From the NCBI GenBank assembly GCA_019637195.1, contig JAHBWA010000051.1:1-56127 (forward strand): 56,127 nucleotides of DNA, given 5' to 3'. The first letter of the stretch is position 1, and each line of letters begins with the position of its first letter. The notes under the pieces are model-generated. The model saw only the letters and a program-made list of their open reading frames with translations. It was not told where the DNA came from and did no database searches. This document shows positions 18,777 to 29,492 of this stretch, one piece after another. The position numbers were made by a program, and so were the translations under genes. The DNA is from Labilithrix sp. GTDB taxonomy: Bacteria; Myxococcota_A; Polyangia; Polyangiales; Polyangiaceae.

Positions 18777-19439
18777 TCAGCGCGACCAGGCGGCGCCGAG
18801 CGGATCGGCGGCGAGGCGCTCGTCGGCCTCCTCGAGCTCCATGCCGAGGGCGCGCTCGCACGTGCCGAAGGCGAAGCCGGCGCGCGCCATCGCGGCGAGG
18901 GCCTTCTGGCGCGCGGCGCGATCGTCGTCGGCCGCCTCGCGCGCGTAGGGCCCGATGCGCCGCTTGCGCGCGAAGGCGAGCGCCGCGGCGAGCTCGACGT
19001 TCGCGTCGGTGGGGAGCGCCTCGCGCACGGTCTCGGCGGCGACGCCCTTCGCGGCGAGGTGCGCGGAGATCGCCCGGCGCGATCGGCCCGCGCGCGAGAG
19101 GCTCCTCGCGCGCGACGCGGCGTAGGCCGCGTCGTCGATCAGGCCGACCTCGCGGAAACGCGCCACGATCGCCGCGATGGATTCGCGGCACGTCGCGACG
19201 TCGGCCGCGACGAGCTCCGGATCTCGCCGGGCCCGCTCGGCGCGGCGCGCCCAGTTCGCCACCTTGCGATCGAGCGCCCGCGTGAGCGTGGCGGCGGTCG
19301 CCGAGCCGCGCGCGAGGTAGGACAGCGCCGCCTCGTGGAGCGCCGCCCGGGCGGGAGCGGGCCCCGGATCGGCGTCGCGATCGCGCGATCGACCGCGCGC
19401 GGCCCGCTCCTTCGCGCCGGCGGGAAAGCTGGTCGTCAT
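18777..19439 (-). CDS. recX: RecX family regulatory protein
   Basis: A 220-aa protein with the three-helix RecX repeats: ALSYLARGSATAATLTRALDRKV (split at ~34-56), FREVGLIDDAAYAASRARSL, RRAISAHLAAKGV and RKRRIGPYA followed by KALAAMARAGFAFGTCERAL. RecX binds along RecA filaments and limits recombination. The ATG at 19439 is chosen because the upstream 103 codons of open frame are not RecX-like and lie over the promoter of the neighbour. RecA is not in the window. Length is at the long end for RecX because of a charged N-terminal tail. The gene overlaps nothing and is transcribed toward the NlpC/P60-like gene. Confidence 0.85.
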   Translation of the reverse strand: MTTSFPAGAKERAARGRSRDRDADPGPAPARAALHEAALSYLARGSATAATLTRALDRKVANWARRAERARRDPELVAADVATCRESIAAIVARFREVGLIDDAAYAASRARSLSRAGRSRRAISAHLAAKGVAAETVREALPTDANVELAAALAFARKRRIGPYAREAADDDRAARQKALAAMARAGFAFGTCERALGMELEEADERLAADPLGAAWSR

Positions 19440-19544
19440 CGCGCGTGCTCGGTCGTCGGGCGGTCCATCGCGCGAACTGCTAGCCTCGAAGGTGCCGCGC
19501 GGAAAGCGTCTTCGACCGCCCCGCGCGTGAATGAGGAGCCCGTC

Positions 19545-19934
19545 ATGATCGAGATCCGCCTTCGCGCCGCCGCCTCGAATCCGTCCGCGCGTCCCTGGCG
19601 TTGGGGCGTGTCCCTCGCCGCGCTCGCCCTCTGCGTCGTCGCTCCGGTGGCGACGAGCCGGGCGCAGGACGCGGGCCGAGCGACGCGCGACCTCGAGAGC
19701 CTCCGGGCGCTCGAGCGCGTGACCATCGACGGAGGCCGTACGGTCCACATCGACGGCGGCGAGTCGATCACGATCGCGTCCGGCGCCGCGAGCATCACGA
19801 TGAAGAAGGACGGCACGATCGTGATCAAGGGGACGGAGATCGTGATCGACGGCGAGAACAAGGCGACGGCGTCGCCCCCGAGCCCGCGCGTCCCGGACGG
19901 CCGGCGGGCCGCCCAGATGTCGGAGATCTTCTGA
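19545..19934 (+). CDS. Small exported protein with beta-repeat (VgrG-tip-like) segment
   Basis: A 129-aa protein. The ATG at 19545 has GAGGAG six bases upstream. A signal peptide is likely: a basic N-region, then WGVSLAALALCVVAPVATSRAQ with a cut near residue 37. The mature part repeats a short pattern: VTIDGGRTVHIDGGESITI, ASGAASITMKKDGTIVIKG, TEIVIDGENKATA. That alternation resembles the beta-helix needle of type VI VgrG proteins, but here it stands alone and no secretion genes are nearby. It ends in a Pro-rich tail. Function is unknown. It is convergent with the kinase gene, 23 bp away. Confidence 0.65.
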   Translation: MIEIRLRAAASNPSARPWRWGVSLAALALCVVAPVATSRAQDAGRATRDLESLRALERVTIDGGRTVHIDGGESITIASGAASITMKKDGTIVIKGTEIVIDGENKATASPPSPRVPDGRRAAQMSEIF

Positions 19935-19957
19935 CCGCCGGCGACTGAGACGCGCGG

Positions 19958-21733
<1,776 letters not shown>

Positions 21734-21769
21734 ACGAGAACGCGCGGGACTCTTGGGATTTGAGCGTGG

Positions 21770-23488
21770 ATGACGGATACTCGCCCCGGCGTTTCACGGT
21801 CACCGATGCACTTTCCGCCTCCTCCCCCCAGCGCACATCCGCGTACGGCGCCGCCCCCGTCGAGGCCGCCGCTCCACGGGCGCCACGCGCCGCCGCCGCC
21901 CCGCCCGCACCGCTGGGGGCTCCGCATCGGACTCACCGCCGGCTTGCTCGCGGTGCTCGCGGGCGGCGCCGCCGGCGCGAAGCTCCACTACCTGCCCACC
22001 GGAGCAGTGCTCCCCGGCCTCACCGTCGACGGACAGCGCCTCCCGGAGGAGGCGACCCCGGAGAGCGTTCGGGCGGTCGCCGACGCGCAGGCGCGCGCGC
22101 TCCTCGGCCGGAAGATCGCCCTCGCGCTCGGCGGTCACGATAGGCCCGTGCTCGAGGCGACGCTCGAGGAGCTCGGCGTCCGCGTCGACGTCGATCGCAC
22201 GGCGTCGCTCGCGCTCCGCGCGGGGCAGGACGGTGACCTCATCACGCGCGCCGAGGCGGTGCGAGACGCGCGCGAGGGACGCGTCGACGTGCCCCTCTTC
22301 ACGTACGTCGACCGCGACGTGGCGATGGAGAGGCTCCTCGCCCTCAAGGAGGTCGAGGACACCCAGCCCGTCTCGGCGCGGCTAGACCTCGACAAGCACG
22401 AGACCACACCCGAGCGGGACGGCCACTACATCGACGCGGACGAGACCATCGCCGCGCTCGAGCTCGCGGCGCGCGACCGCCGCACCGAGACGATCACGCT
22501 GCCGGTCAGGGCCTTCACGCCGCGCATCTCGTCGGCGTTCCTGAAGAGCCTCGACATCTCGGAGGTCGTCGCCGAGTACGAGACGCACTTCTCGCGGGGC
22601 GGCGAGCAGCGCCGCCGCGGCAAGAACATCGACAACGCGGCGCAGAAGCTCGACGGCCTCGTGATCTCGCCGGGCGAGCTCATCAGCTTCAACGACGTCG
22701 TGGGCGAGCGCAGCGAAGACAACGGCTTCGAGAAGAGCTGGGAGATCTTCAAGGGCGAGATGGTCGAGGGGATCGGCGGCGGGACCTGCCAGGTCGCGTC
22801 CACGTTCCACGCGGCGATCCTGTTCGGGGGCTTCGACGTCCTCGAGCGCCTGCCGCACTCGCGCCCGAGCGCGTACATCCCGATGGGGCTCGACTCCACC
22901 GTGGTCTTTCCGGCGGTCGATCTGAAGGTGCGCAACCCGCACCCGTTCCCGGTCGTCGTCCACGCCAAGAGCTCGGGCAACACGCTCCGCATCGAGCTCT
23001 TGGGCAAGATGCGCCCGGTGCGCGTCGGCTTCGGCCGCGAGGTGCTCGAGACCTTGCCGTTCAAGCGCAAGATCGAGGAGGACCCGACGCTGTCGGGGCG
23101 CAAGGTGCTCGTGAAGCAGCACGGCATCAAGGGCTTCAAGATCAAGCGGTCGCGCGTCTTCACGTACCCCGACGGGACGAAGCGGAAGGAAGAGACGACC
23201 GACACGTACCCGCCGACGACCGAGATCTACAAGGTGCCCGTCGGCTTCGACGTCGCGCTCCTCCCGGCCCTCCCCGGAGGCGAGGAGGACTCCGATCTCG
23301 GCGGCAACCCGTCGCCGGCGCCGCCGTCGGCGCGCGGCCCGTCGGCGACCGGCGTCGACGCGACGGCCGCGATGACGCCGCCGGAGCTCGCGTCCGAGAG
23401 CGCGGTCGAGCTCATCGACGCGCCGGGCGCACACGCGCCGAGCGCCTCGCAGCGCGATCCCGCCAAGACCATCTGGCTCCGGCGCTGA
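21770..23488 (+). CDS. VanW family protein
   Basis: A 572-aa membrane-anchored protein. A Pro-rich cytoplasmic N-terminus (~1-48) is followed by one transmembrane helix (IGLTAGLLAVLAGGAAGA, ~53-70). Next comes a peptidoglycan-binding-4-like region (~85-260) with two PVS/LDL-type blocks. The VanW domain (~265-420) includes NIDNAAQKLDGLVISPGE, FNDVVGER, IGGGTCQVASTFHAAIL and RPSAYIPMGLDSTVVFP. The C-terminus has a G5-like segment (RVFTYPDGTKRKEETTDTYPPTTEIYKVP) and a disordered tail. VanW proteins lie in some vancomycin-resistance clusters, but their reaction is unknown; the conserved GGGTCQ suggests an enzyme. No other resistance gene is nearby. Confidence 0.9.
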   Translation: MTDTRPGVSRSPMHFPPPPPSAHPRTAPPPSRPPLHGRHAPPPPRPHRWGLRIGLTAGLLAVLAGGAAGAKLHYLPTGAVLPGLTVDGQRLPEEATPESVRAVADAQARALLGRKIALALGGHDRPVLEATLEELGVRVDVDRTASLALRAGQDGDLITRAEAVRDAREGRVDVPLFTYVDRDVAMERLLALKEVEDTQPVSARLDLDKHETTPERDGHYIDADETIAALELAARDRRTETITLPVRAFTPRISSAFLKSLDISEVVAEYETHFSRGGEQRRRGKNIDNAAQKLDGLVISPGELISFNDVVGERSEDNGFEKSWEIFKGEMVEGIGGGTCQVASTFHAAILFGGFDVLERLPHSRPSAYIPMGLDSTVVFPAVDLKVRNPHPFPVVVHAKSSGNTLRIELLGKMRPVRVGFGREVLETLPFKRKIEEDPTLSGRKVLVKQHGIKGFKIKRSRVFTYPDGTKRKEETTDTYPPTTEIYKVPVGFDVALLPALPGGEEDSDLGGNPSPAPPSARGPSATGVDATAAMTPPELASESAVELIDAPGAHAPSASQRDPAKTIWLRR

Positions 23489-23518
23489 CGCGGGGAGCGC
23501 CGATGACGCGGTCTGGCG

Positions 23519-24223
23519 TCAGCCGAGGCCGACGTAGAGGTTCTGGACGTCGTCGTCCTCGTCGAGCGCCTCGAGGAAGGCCTCGACCTCGCCGCGCTGC
23601 GCGTCGTCGAGCGTCACCGGGTTCTTCGCCTTCCACACGAGCGCCGCCGCCGCGACGGTCCAGCCGCGGTCGGCGAGCGCCTTGGCGACGGCGTCGAGAT
23701 CGCCGGGCTCGGTGAAGAACCGCGTCGCCCCTTCGTCTCCGGCCTCGAGGTCCTGCGCGCCCGACTCGATGGCTGCCTCGTCCGCGTCCGCGCCGCCGGC
23801 GGGCGGAGCCGCCTCGACCTGCCCGACGCGGTTGAAGTCCCAGGACACCGAGCCGGACGCGCCCAGCTGGCCCTTGCGGAAAAGGACGCGCACGTTGGCG
23901 GAGGTCCGGTTTCGGTTGTCGGTGAGGCACTCGACGATCACGGGCACCTGATGCGGCGCGAAGCCCTCGTAGGTGACGGTCTCGTACTGCACTGCCTCGT
24001 CGAGCAGCCCCGCGCCCTTCTTGATCGCGCGCTCGAGCGTGTCCTTCGGCATCGACGCCTTCTTCGCGGCGTCGACGGCCATGCGCAGGCGCGGGTTCAT
24101 GCCGGGATCCGCGCCGCTCTTCGCGGCGACCATGATCTCCTTCGCGAGCTTGGTGAAGGCCCGACCCTTTGCGTTCGCCGAGGCCTCGCGGCCCTTCTGC
24201 TTCCACTGTGCGCCCATGGCCAC
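23519..24223 (-). CDS. YebC/PmpR family DNA-binding transcriptional regulator
   Basis: A 234-aa cytosolic protein of the YebC/TACO1 family. The N-terminus MGAQWKQKGREASANAKGRAFTKLAKEI replaces the usual MAGHSKW but keeps the K-R and F-KL-KEI pattern. RLRMAVDAAKKASMPKDTLERAIKKG and YEGFAPHQVPVIVECLTDNRNRT-NVR are typical. An acidic insert (PPAGGADADEAAIESGAQDLEA) precedes the C-terminal domain. Members bind DNA as regulators, and some promote translation through ribosomes at proline stretches. Start is ATG 24223, or a second ATG two codons in. The lytic transglycosylase gene diverges from it. Confidence 0.93.
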   Translation of the reverse strand: MAMGAQWKQKGREASANAKGRAFTKLAKEIMVAAKSGADPGMNPRLRMAVDAAKKASMPKDTLERAIKKGAGLLDEAVQYETVTYEGFAPHQVPVIVECLTDNRNRTSANVRVLFRKGQLGASGSVSWDFNRVGQVEAAPPAGGADADEAAIESGAQDLEAGDEGATRFFTEPGDLDAVAKALADRGWTVAAAALVWKAKNPVTLDDAQRGEVEAFLEALDEDDDVQNLYVGLG

Positions 24224-24378
24224 CCGCGATACCGCAACGGCGGGCGGAAAGGGAGAATTCGACGCACCGCGCGCCGCTTCGGCGCCGTCGTGCGCGGTCG
24301 CCGCGGCCCCGGCGAGACGCCGCGCCGGGCGGGCGCCGAATTTGACGCCCCGGTCGTCACATGGGAATCATCGAGGCC

Positions 24379-26511
24379 ATGAGATCGAGAAGCCGCCTCT
24401 TCGCTCTCCCGATCCTCGGCGCCGCGCTCGTCGTGGGCCCCGCCGTCGCCGCTCCGCCGAGCGCGAAGCCCGCCGCGAGCGCGAAGCCGGCCGCCAAGCC
24501 CGCGTCCGCGCCGGCGACGAAGGGCGCCTCGGCGAACAAGAGCGCGCCGGCGACGAAGCGCACCGCGCCCGCCGCGAAGGGCACGCCGTCGCCGAAGACG
24601 CCGCGCGCGACCGACGGCAACACGCGCCGGACGGTGGCCGGCGGTCCGACCTACGACGACACCGCGCTCGGAGCGGACTCGCCGGAGCTCCGCGCGCTCG
24701 CGGCCGCCGAGCGCGAGCTCTTCCCGCCGTCGCAGCGCGATCTCTCCTCGCCCTGGCCTCAGGAGCTGCCGTTTCCGGTCGCGGCGACCGAGGACAAGCC
24801 GCGCGTCCACGCCTCGGGGCTCCCGCCCGCGCCCCTCCCGAGCGCGCCGCCCACGTCGTCCGAGGGCGGCAAGGACCTCTCGTGGCTCGCGAAGCTCGAG
24901 ATGCCGGATCTGCCCGTGCGCTGGGACGCGCGCGTCGTGCGCTACCTCGAGTTCTTCAAGGACGATCCGCGCGGCCGCGCCACGTTCACGATCTGGCACC
25001 GGCGCTCGGGCCGGTACATGGCGGCGATCCGCCGGGCGCTCCGAAGCAAGAGCCTGCCCGAGGACCTCGCGTCGCTGGCGATGATCGAGAGCGGCTTCGA
25101 GCCCGGCGCGCGCTCTCCGGTCGGCGCCGTCGGCCTCTGGCAGTTCATGCCCGAGACCGGGAGGATCTACGGGCTGACTCAGGACCGCTGGGCGGATCAG
25201 CGCATGAGCGTGACGCTCGCGACCGAAGCCGCCGCCGACCACCTCGCCGATCTCCACCGCCGCTTCGGCAGCTGGGAGCTGGCGATGGCGGCCTACAACA
25301 TGGGCTACGGCGGGGTGCTCGGCGCGGTCCGTCGCTACAACACGAACGACTACTGGGCGCTGTCGAAGCTCGAGGGATCGCTCCCGTGGGAGACGACGCT
25401 CTACGTGCCGAAGATCCTCGCCGCGGCGGTCGTCGCGAAGAACCTCGCGGCCTTCGGCTTTCAGGACGTCTCCGTCGAGCCGGCGCTGGAGGGCGAGGAG
25501 GTCCTCGTCGGGCCCGGCGTCGCGCTCGCGACGGTCGCCCAGGCGTGCGGCGTCACGACCAAGGAGGTCGAGCTGTTGAACCCGGAGCTCCGCGCGTCGC
25601 GCACGCCGCCCTCGCAGGGGTCGAGCGGCGCGCCGGCGGGCGACGCTCAGGGCGACGAGTGGCCCGTGAAGGTGCCGGCGGGGAAGGCGAGCGGCTGCTC
25701 CTCCAACCTCGCGCGCCTCCGGCGGAGCGAGCCCGCGGTCGAGCGCTACGTCGTGCGCTTCGGCGAGTCGCTCGAGCAGATCGCCCAGGCGCGGCGCGCG
25801 ACGGTCGCGAAGCTGGTCGAGCTGAACGGCATCGTCCAGGGTGAGGTCGTCCGCGGCGGCACCGTGCTCCTCGTGCCCAAGGGCGGCGAGGGCGAGGTCC
25901 CCGCGGCGCCTGTCGATCCGAAGAAGACCGAGGACAAGCCGGTCGTCGTCGTCCCGCAGGAGAACTTCGTCTACCCCGATCGCAAGCGCGTCTTCTATCG
26001 CGTCCAGGTCGGCGACACGATCCGCGAGGTCTGCGCGGCCTTCAAGGTCGCGCCCGACGAGCTCCGTCGATGGAACGACATCGATCCGACGGCGCGCCTC
26101 GTCGAGAACATGACGCTCCAGCTCTACGTCCCCGCGTCGGCCGATCTCTCGTCCACCGTCGTGCTCGGCGAGGGGGACGTGCGCACCATCGTCGCCGGCA
26201 CCGAGGAGTTCTTCCAGCACTGGGACGACAAGGGGCGCCGCCGCGTCGTCGTGACCGCGAAGGCCGGCGAGACGCTCGCCGTGATCGGCAAGCGCTACGA
26301 CGTGTCGCCCGCGTCGATGGAGCGGATCAACCGCCGCGGCCGCTCGGAGGTCCTCTCCGAGGGCGAGCGCGTGGTGGTCTGGACGAAGGCTCCGGGCGGC
26401 GCGCCGTCGTCCGACGGCTCGGAGTCGCTCGCGAAGGCGGCCCCCGAGCCCGAGCCGACGCCGCCGCTCACCACGCCGCCGCTCCCGGACCAGCTGCCCG
26501 CGCTCCCGTGA
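24379..26511 (+). CDS. LysM-containing lytic transglycosylase (MltD-like)
   Basis: A 710-aa exported murein hydrolase. The ATG at 24379 gives a clean signal peptide (MRSRSRLFALPILGAALVVGPAVA); an in-frame ATG at 24361 is possible. A Lys/Ala/Pro-rich spacer (~30-80) follows. The SLT domain (~190-350) has catalytic E237 in MIESGFEPGARSPVGAVGLWQFMP, plus AMAAYNMGYGG. After it come about four LysM-like repeats: one weak (~380), then ERYVVRFGESLEQIA, FYRVQVGDTIREVC and VVVTAKAGETLAVIG. It should cleave glycan strands between MurNAc and GlcNAc and bind them by LysM. The Pro-rich tail (PEPEPTPPLTTPPLP) is probably disordered. Confidence 0.92.
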   Translation: MRSRSRLFALPILGAALVVGPAVAAPPSAKPAASAKPAAKPASAPATKGASANKSAPATKRTAPAAKGTPSPKTPRATDGNTRRTVAGGPTYDDTALGADSPELRALAAAERELFPPSQRDLSSPWPQELPFPVAATEDKPRVHASGLPPAPLPSAPPTSSEGGKDLSWLAKLEMPDLPVRWDARVVRYLEFFKDDPRGRATFTIWHRRSGRYMAAIRRALRSKSLPEDLASLAMIESGFEPGARSPVGAVGLWQFMPETGRIYGLTQDRWADQRMSVTLATEAAADHLADLHRRFGSWELAMAAYNMGYGGVLGAVRRYNTNDYWALSKLEGSLPWETTLYVPKILAAAVVAKNLAAFGFQDVSVEPALEGEEVLVGPGVALATVAQACGVTTKEVELLNPELRASRTPPSQGSSGAPAGDAQGDEWPVKVPAGKASGCSSNLARLRRSEPAVERYVVRFGESLEQIAQARRATVAKLVELNGIVQGEVVRGGTVLLVPKGGEGEVPAAPVDPKKTEDKPVVVVPQENFVYPDRKRVFYRVQVGDTIREVCAAFKVAPDELRRWNDIDPTARLVENMTLQLYVPASADLSSTVVLGEGDVRTIVAGTEEFFQHWDDKGRRRVVVTAKAGETLAVIGKRYDVSPASMERINRRGRSEVLSEGERVVVWTKAPGGAPSSDGSESLAKAAPEPEPTPPLTTPPLPDQLPALP

Positions 26512-26572
26512 CCGCCGGGGCCGGCCGATCGAATCGAGGGTGCGGCGGGGCCCGCGCGTGACACAATTGGGC

Positions 26573-27574
26573 ATGCGCGCCGTCCAGCGCCTCCTCGCCG
26601 TCGCCCTCCCGACGCTCGTCGCGTGCAACGCGCTCGTCGGGTTCGGCGAGCTCGAGAAGGTCACGACCGTGCGCGCGGACGCGGCCGACGACGACGACGA
26701 CGACGACGACGATTCGCCGGGCGACCCGGCGAAGGACAGCGGAGGCTCGACGCCGGACGCGCCCCCCACGGGGCCGAGCTGCGATCCGGCGAAGCCCTTC
26801 GAGCCGCCCGTGGCGCTCGCGGGGCCGGTCAACAGCGCGGCGTTCGAGCTCGCGCCGACGCTGATGAAGAACGAGCTCACGATCGTCTTCCAGCGGACGG
26901 TCGGCTCCGACGGTGGCTCCGCGCTCATGGCGACGCGCGCGTCGGTCGACGAGCCGTTCGGCGAGCCCGTCGAGCTCACCGTCCTCGCGCAGGGGCTCGA
27001 CGCCGTTCAACAACCGGCGATGTCGGTGGACGGTCTCGTCATCTTCTTCGTCGGGCTGGCCGGGCCGAACAGCGCCATCTACACGGCGTCGCGCGCGTCG
27101 ACGACGGCGGCGTTCGGCAACCGCCGCGCGTTCGCCGAGGTGAACTCCAGCGCGAGCGAGTCGTTCCCGGGGCTCACGCCGGACGCGGCCGAGATGTGGT
27201 TGTCGATCCAGCCGAGCGTGTCGGCGCCGCGCCACCTCTTCCGGAGCGTGCGCGACCAGATCGGCGGCTACGGGCCGGCGGTCGCCGTCTCCGAGCTCGC
27301 GTCCGCGAGGAGCGAGGCGGGCGTCGCGTTCTCCGCGGACGGGCTGACGATCTTCTTCGGATCGGAGCGCGACGGCGGCAAGGGCGACAGCGACGTCTGG
27401 ACGGCGAGCCGCGCGACGGTGACCGCGTCGTTCGGTCCGGCGACGCCGGTGGCCGAGCTGAACACCGCGAGCGGCGAGTACCCGGGCTGGGTCTCTCCCG
27501 ACGGCTGCCGCCTCTACTTCGCGAGCGAGCGTCAGGGCGACGGCGATCTCTTCGTCGCGACGCGGGGCCGGTAG
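26573..27574 (+). CDS. Putative lipoprotein with PD40/TolB-like beta-propeller repeats
   Basis: A 333-aa exported protein with start ATG 26573 and lipobox TLVAC (C18). A run of nine Asp codons (26687-26713, eight of them GAC) sits in the linker at ~39-47. The remainder is four to five repeats of the PD40 type: SVDGLVIFFVGLAGPN, LTPDAAEMWLSIQPS, FSADGLTIFFGSERDGG and VSPDGCRLYFASERQGDGD, each followed by DVW/LFVATR-like ends. Such blades occur in TolB and in many surface lipoproteins and usually bind proteins. No catalytic residues are seen. It lies 61 bp after the transglycosylase gene, same strand, and may be cotranscribed. Confidence 0.8.
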   Translation: MRAVQRLLAVALPTLVACNALVGFGELEKVTTVRADAADDDDDDDDDSPGDPAKDSGGSTPDAPPTGPSCDPAKPFEPPVALAGPVNSAAFELAPTLMKNELTIVFQRTVGSDGGSALMATRASVDEPFGEPVELTVLAQGLDAVQQPAMSVDGLVIFFVGLAGPNSAIYTASRASTTAAFGNRRAFAEVNSSASESFPGLTPDAAEMWLSIQPSVSAPRHLFRSVRDQIGGYGPAVAVSELASARSEAGVAFSADGLTIFFGSERDGGKGDSDVWTASRATVTASFGPATPVAELNTASGEYPGWVSPDGCRLYFASERQGDGDLFVATRGR

Positions 27575-27599
27575 CCTCGCCTGACGGGGCCGGCGCGGA

Positions 27600-29027
27600 T
27601 CAGAACTTGTAGTTGAGGCCGACGCCGAGGACGATCGCGCGCGCGCTGTACTCGCCGCCGTTGATCGGCTCGGTCCGGGTCGGGTTGCCGCGCACCGGGT
27701 TCACGCGCGGCACCTGGGCGTCGGCCGGATCGACCGTGGTGCTGTTGAGCAGCACCAGCGAGCCCACGGCGTCCATCCGCCAGTGCTCGCCGATGTGGAC
27801 GCTCCCGCCGGCGCTGCCGATCAGCTTGTTGGCGTCGTAGGTGAGCGGCGAGACCCACTCCGGGGGGATCGCGCTCGTCTCGTAGGAGACGCCCGCGCGG
27901 AGGTCGATCCAGTAGTCGCGGAGGAGATCCTTGAGCGAGAGCTCGGTGCCGAGGCGGAACGAATTCGAGTCCTGGAAGTTGCGCGGGAGCGAGATCGGCG
28001 CGACGCCGAACGGGCTGGGGAAGCCGGTGACGTCGTACAGGGCGACGTTCTCCGGGCGGATGTCGATCGAGTCGTGCAGGCTCCAGAACTCGCGCACGTA
28101 CGCCGCCTCGATCCGGATGCGCGACTCGTCGCCGAGGTCGGTGCGGTACTCGACTCCGCCGCGCAGCACCGGCGGCAGGCGGAAGCGAACCTGCGCGTCG
28201 TTGCCGACCTGCCGCGCGCGGTCGAACGGCGCCGCCGTGGGGAGGCGCACGTTGACCTGCGCGGGCGCGTTGATCCAGAAGGGGAGCTGGGCGGACGCGC
28301 CGAGGCGGAGGTTCTCGTTCGGGGCCGCGATGATCCCGAAGTTCGCGCTCGGCGCGACGATCGGCCCGACCTTGAGCTGGCTGAGCGCGTCGTACTGCGG
28401 GTCTTCGGGCGCCGCGATCACGCGGTCCGCGGGGCTCGCGCTGAACACGACGGTCGAGTTGAAGTTCCCGACCAGCGCCTGGATGCCGCCGCCGACGCGG
28501 AGCTGCTCGATCGGCTTGTAGGCGAAGTACCCGCCCGCGACGACGAGCGCGGAGCCCTCGAGCGAGACCAGCGAGTAGCGCGACGGCGACGGGTTGCCGT
28601 CGAGCGTGAGCGGATAGCTCGCGATCGCCGTGTACGGCGCGAAGACGCCGAAGGCCGCGGTGAGCTCCTTCTCCTTGCCGAAGTTGTACGAGCCCGCGAT
28701 GGTCGGGATCGGGAGGAAGGGCGTCGAGCCGGTGACCTGCGGGAAGTCGACGGTCTGGACGGTGCCGCCCGCGGTGGTGACGTTGGTGCTCCGCGCGTAC
28801 TCCGAGCTGAAGTTCAGCCAGGAGAAGTCGATGAGGATGCTCGTCCCGGCGTCGGCGAGCCCGGCGGGGTTGTACCAAATGGCGCCGAGATCGTCGGCGC
28901 CGGCCACGAACGCGCCGCCCCGGCCGAGCGGGCGCACGCCGCGATCGGCGGTGTAGAGGCCGCCGGCCTCCGCGCTCGAGGCGGCGAGGAGGACAGCGAT
29001 GCCGAAGAGGGACGCGCGCGCGCTCAC
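27600..29027 (-). CDS. FadL/OmpP1/TodX-type outer-membrane transport protein
   Basis: A 475-aa outer-membrane beta-barrel. The signal peptide ends SSAEAG (~22). The N-terminal hatch region GGLYTADRGVRPLGRGGAFVAGADDLGAIWYNPAGLADA is the family hallmark (NPA-L motif). Repeated amphipathic strands follow, and the last strand ends in LNYKF with a terminal Phe, the insertion signal for the Bam complex. FadL proteins let long-chain fatty acids or other hydrophobic compounds diffuse in. The start at 29027 is a GTG (GTG AGC GCG CGC). The convergent lipoprotein gene ends 25 bp away. Substrate is not shown by sequence. Confidence 0.92.
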   Translation of the reverse strand: MSARASLFGIAVLLAASSAEAGGLYTADRGVRPLGRGGAFVAGADDLGAIWYNPAGLADAGTSILIDFSWLNFSSEYARSTNVTTAGGTVQTVDFPQVTGSTPFLPIPTIAGSYNFGKEKELTAAFGVFAPYTAIASYPLTLDGNPSPSRYSLVSLEGSALVVAGGYFAYKPIEQLRVGGGIQALVGNFNSTVVFSASPADRVIAAPEDPQYDALSQLKVGPIVAPSANFGIIAAPNENLRLGASAQLPFWINAPAQVNVRLPTAAPFDRARQVGNDAQVRFRLPPVLRGGVEYRTDLGDESRIRIEAAYVREFWSLHDSIDIRPENVALYDVTGFPSPFGVAPISLPRNFQDSNSFRLGTELSLKDLLRDYWIDLRAGVSYETSAIPPEWVSPLTYDANKLIGSAGGSVHIGEHWRMDAVGSLVLLNSTTVDPADAQVPRVNPVRGNPTRTEPINGGEYSARAIVLGVGLNYKF

Positions 29028-29213
29028 GTGCCCGCGAGGTTACCCGAGCTCAGCCAGGGGAGCGTCGAGATTTCCGCTCCCGGTCGGCCTCGCGCGACGG
29101 TCGCTCGCCCGCGCCGGTGGCGCTCGGGGTCGGACGAACGCGAGCGCCCGCCGCCCCGCGCGTGGGAACGAGGCATGCACCCCGCCGCGCGACCCCTCTC
29201 CGAAGGAGTAGCC

Positions 29214-29492
29214 ATGAAAAAGTCGATTGTGACCCTCATCCTCGCGCTCGCCGCCAGCACGGCGTTCGCGCTCCCCGCCTTCGCGGGGGAGAAGCTGACG
29301 CTCGAGCAGGTCCCCGCCAAGGTGAAGGAGACCATCCAGAGCCACGTGAAGGACGGAAAGATCACCGAGATCGAGCGTGAGAAGGAGGGCAACGCGACCG
29401 TGTACGAGGTCGAGTACAAGAGCGCGAAGGGCACCGAGCACGAGCTGAAGATCGGTGAGGACGGGAAGGTCCTCAAGATGGAGAAGGACTGA
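29214..29492 (+). CDS. PepSY-like periplasmic protein
   Basis: A 92-aa exported protein. ATG 29214 is preceded by GAAGGAG with good spacing. The signal peptide MKKSIVTLILALAASTAFALPAFA ends near residue 24. The mature 68 residues (LTLEQVPAKVKETIQSHV, ITEIEREKEGNATVYEVEY, HELKIGEDGKVLKME) match the PepSY-like/beta-lactamase-inhibitor-like fold: one helix and a sheet. Such proteins are periplasmic and of unclear role. The last 20 bp overlap the 3' end of the PHP gene on the other strand, so the transcripts are antisense at their ends. Confidence 0.82.
   Translation: MKKSIVTLILALAASTAFALPAFAGEKLTLEQVPAKVKETIQSHVKDGKITEIEREKEGNATVYEVEYKSAKGTEHELKIGEDGKVLKMEKD

Noticed and set aside
19545..19934. 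Type VI secretion VgrG protein
   Set aside because: Far too short, has a signal peptide and lacks the gp27/gp5 domains; only the repeat pattern is similar.
24097..26979. Minus-strand frame of 960 codons over the lytic transglycosylase
   Set aside because: The plus frame has a catalytic Glu motif and LysM repeats; the minus frame is compositional noise.
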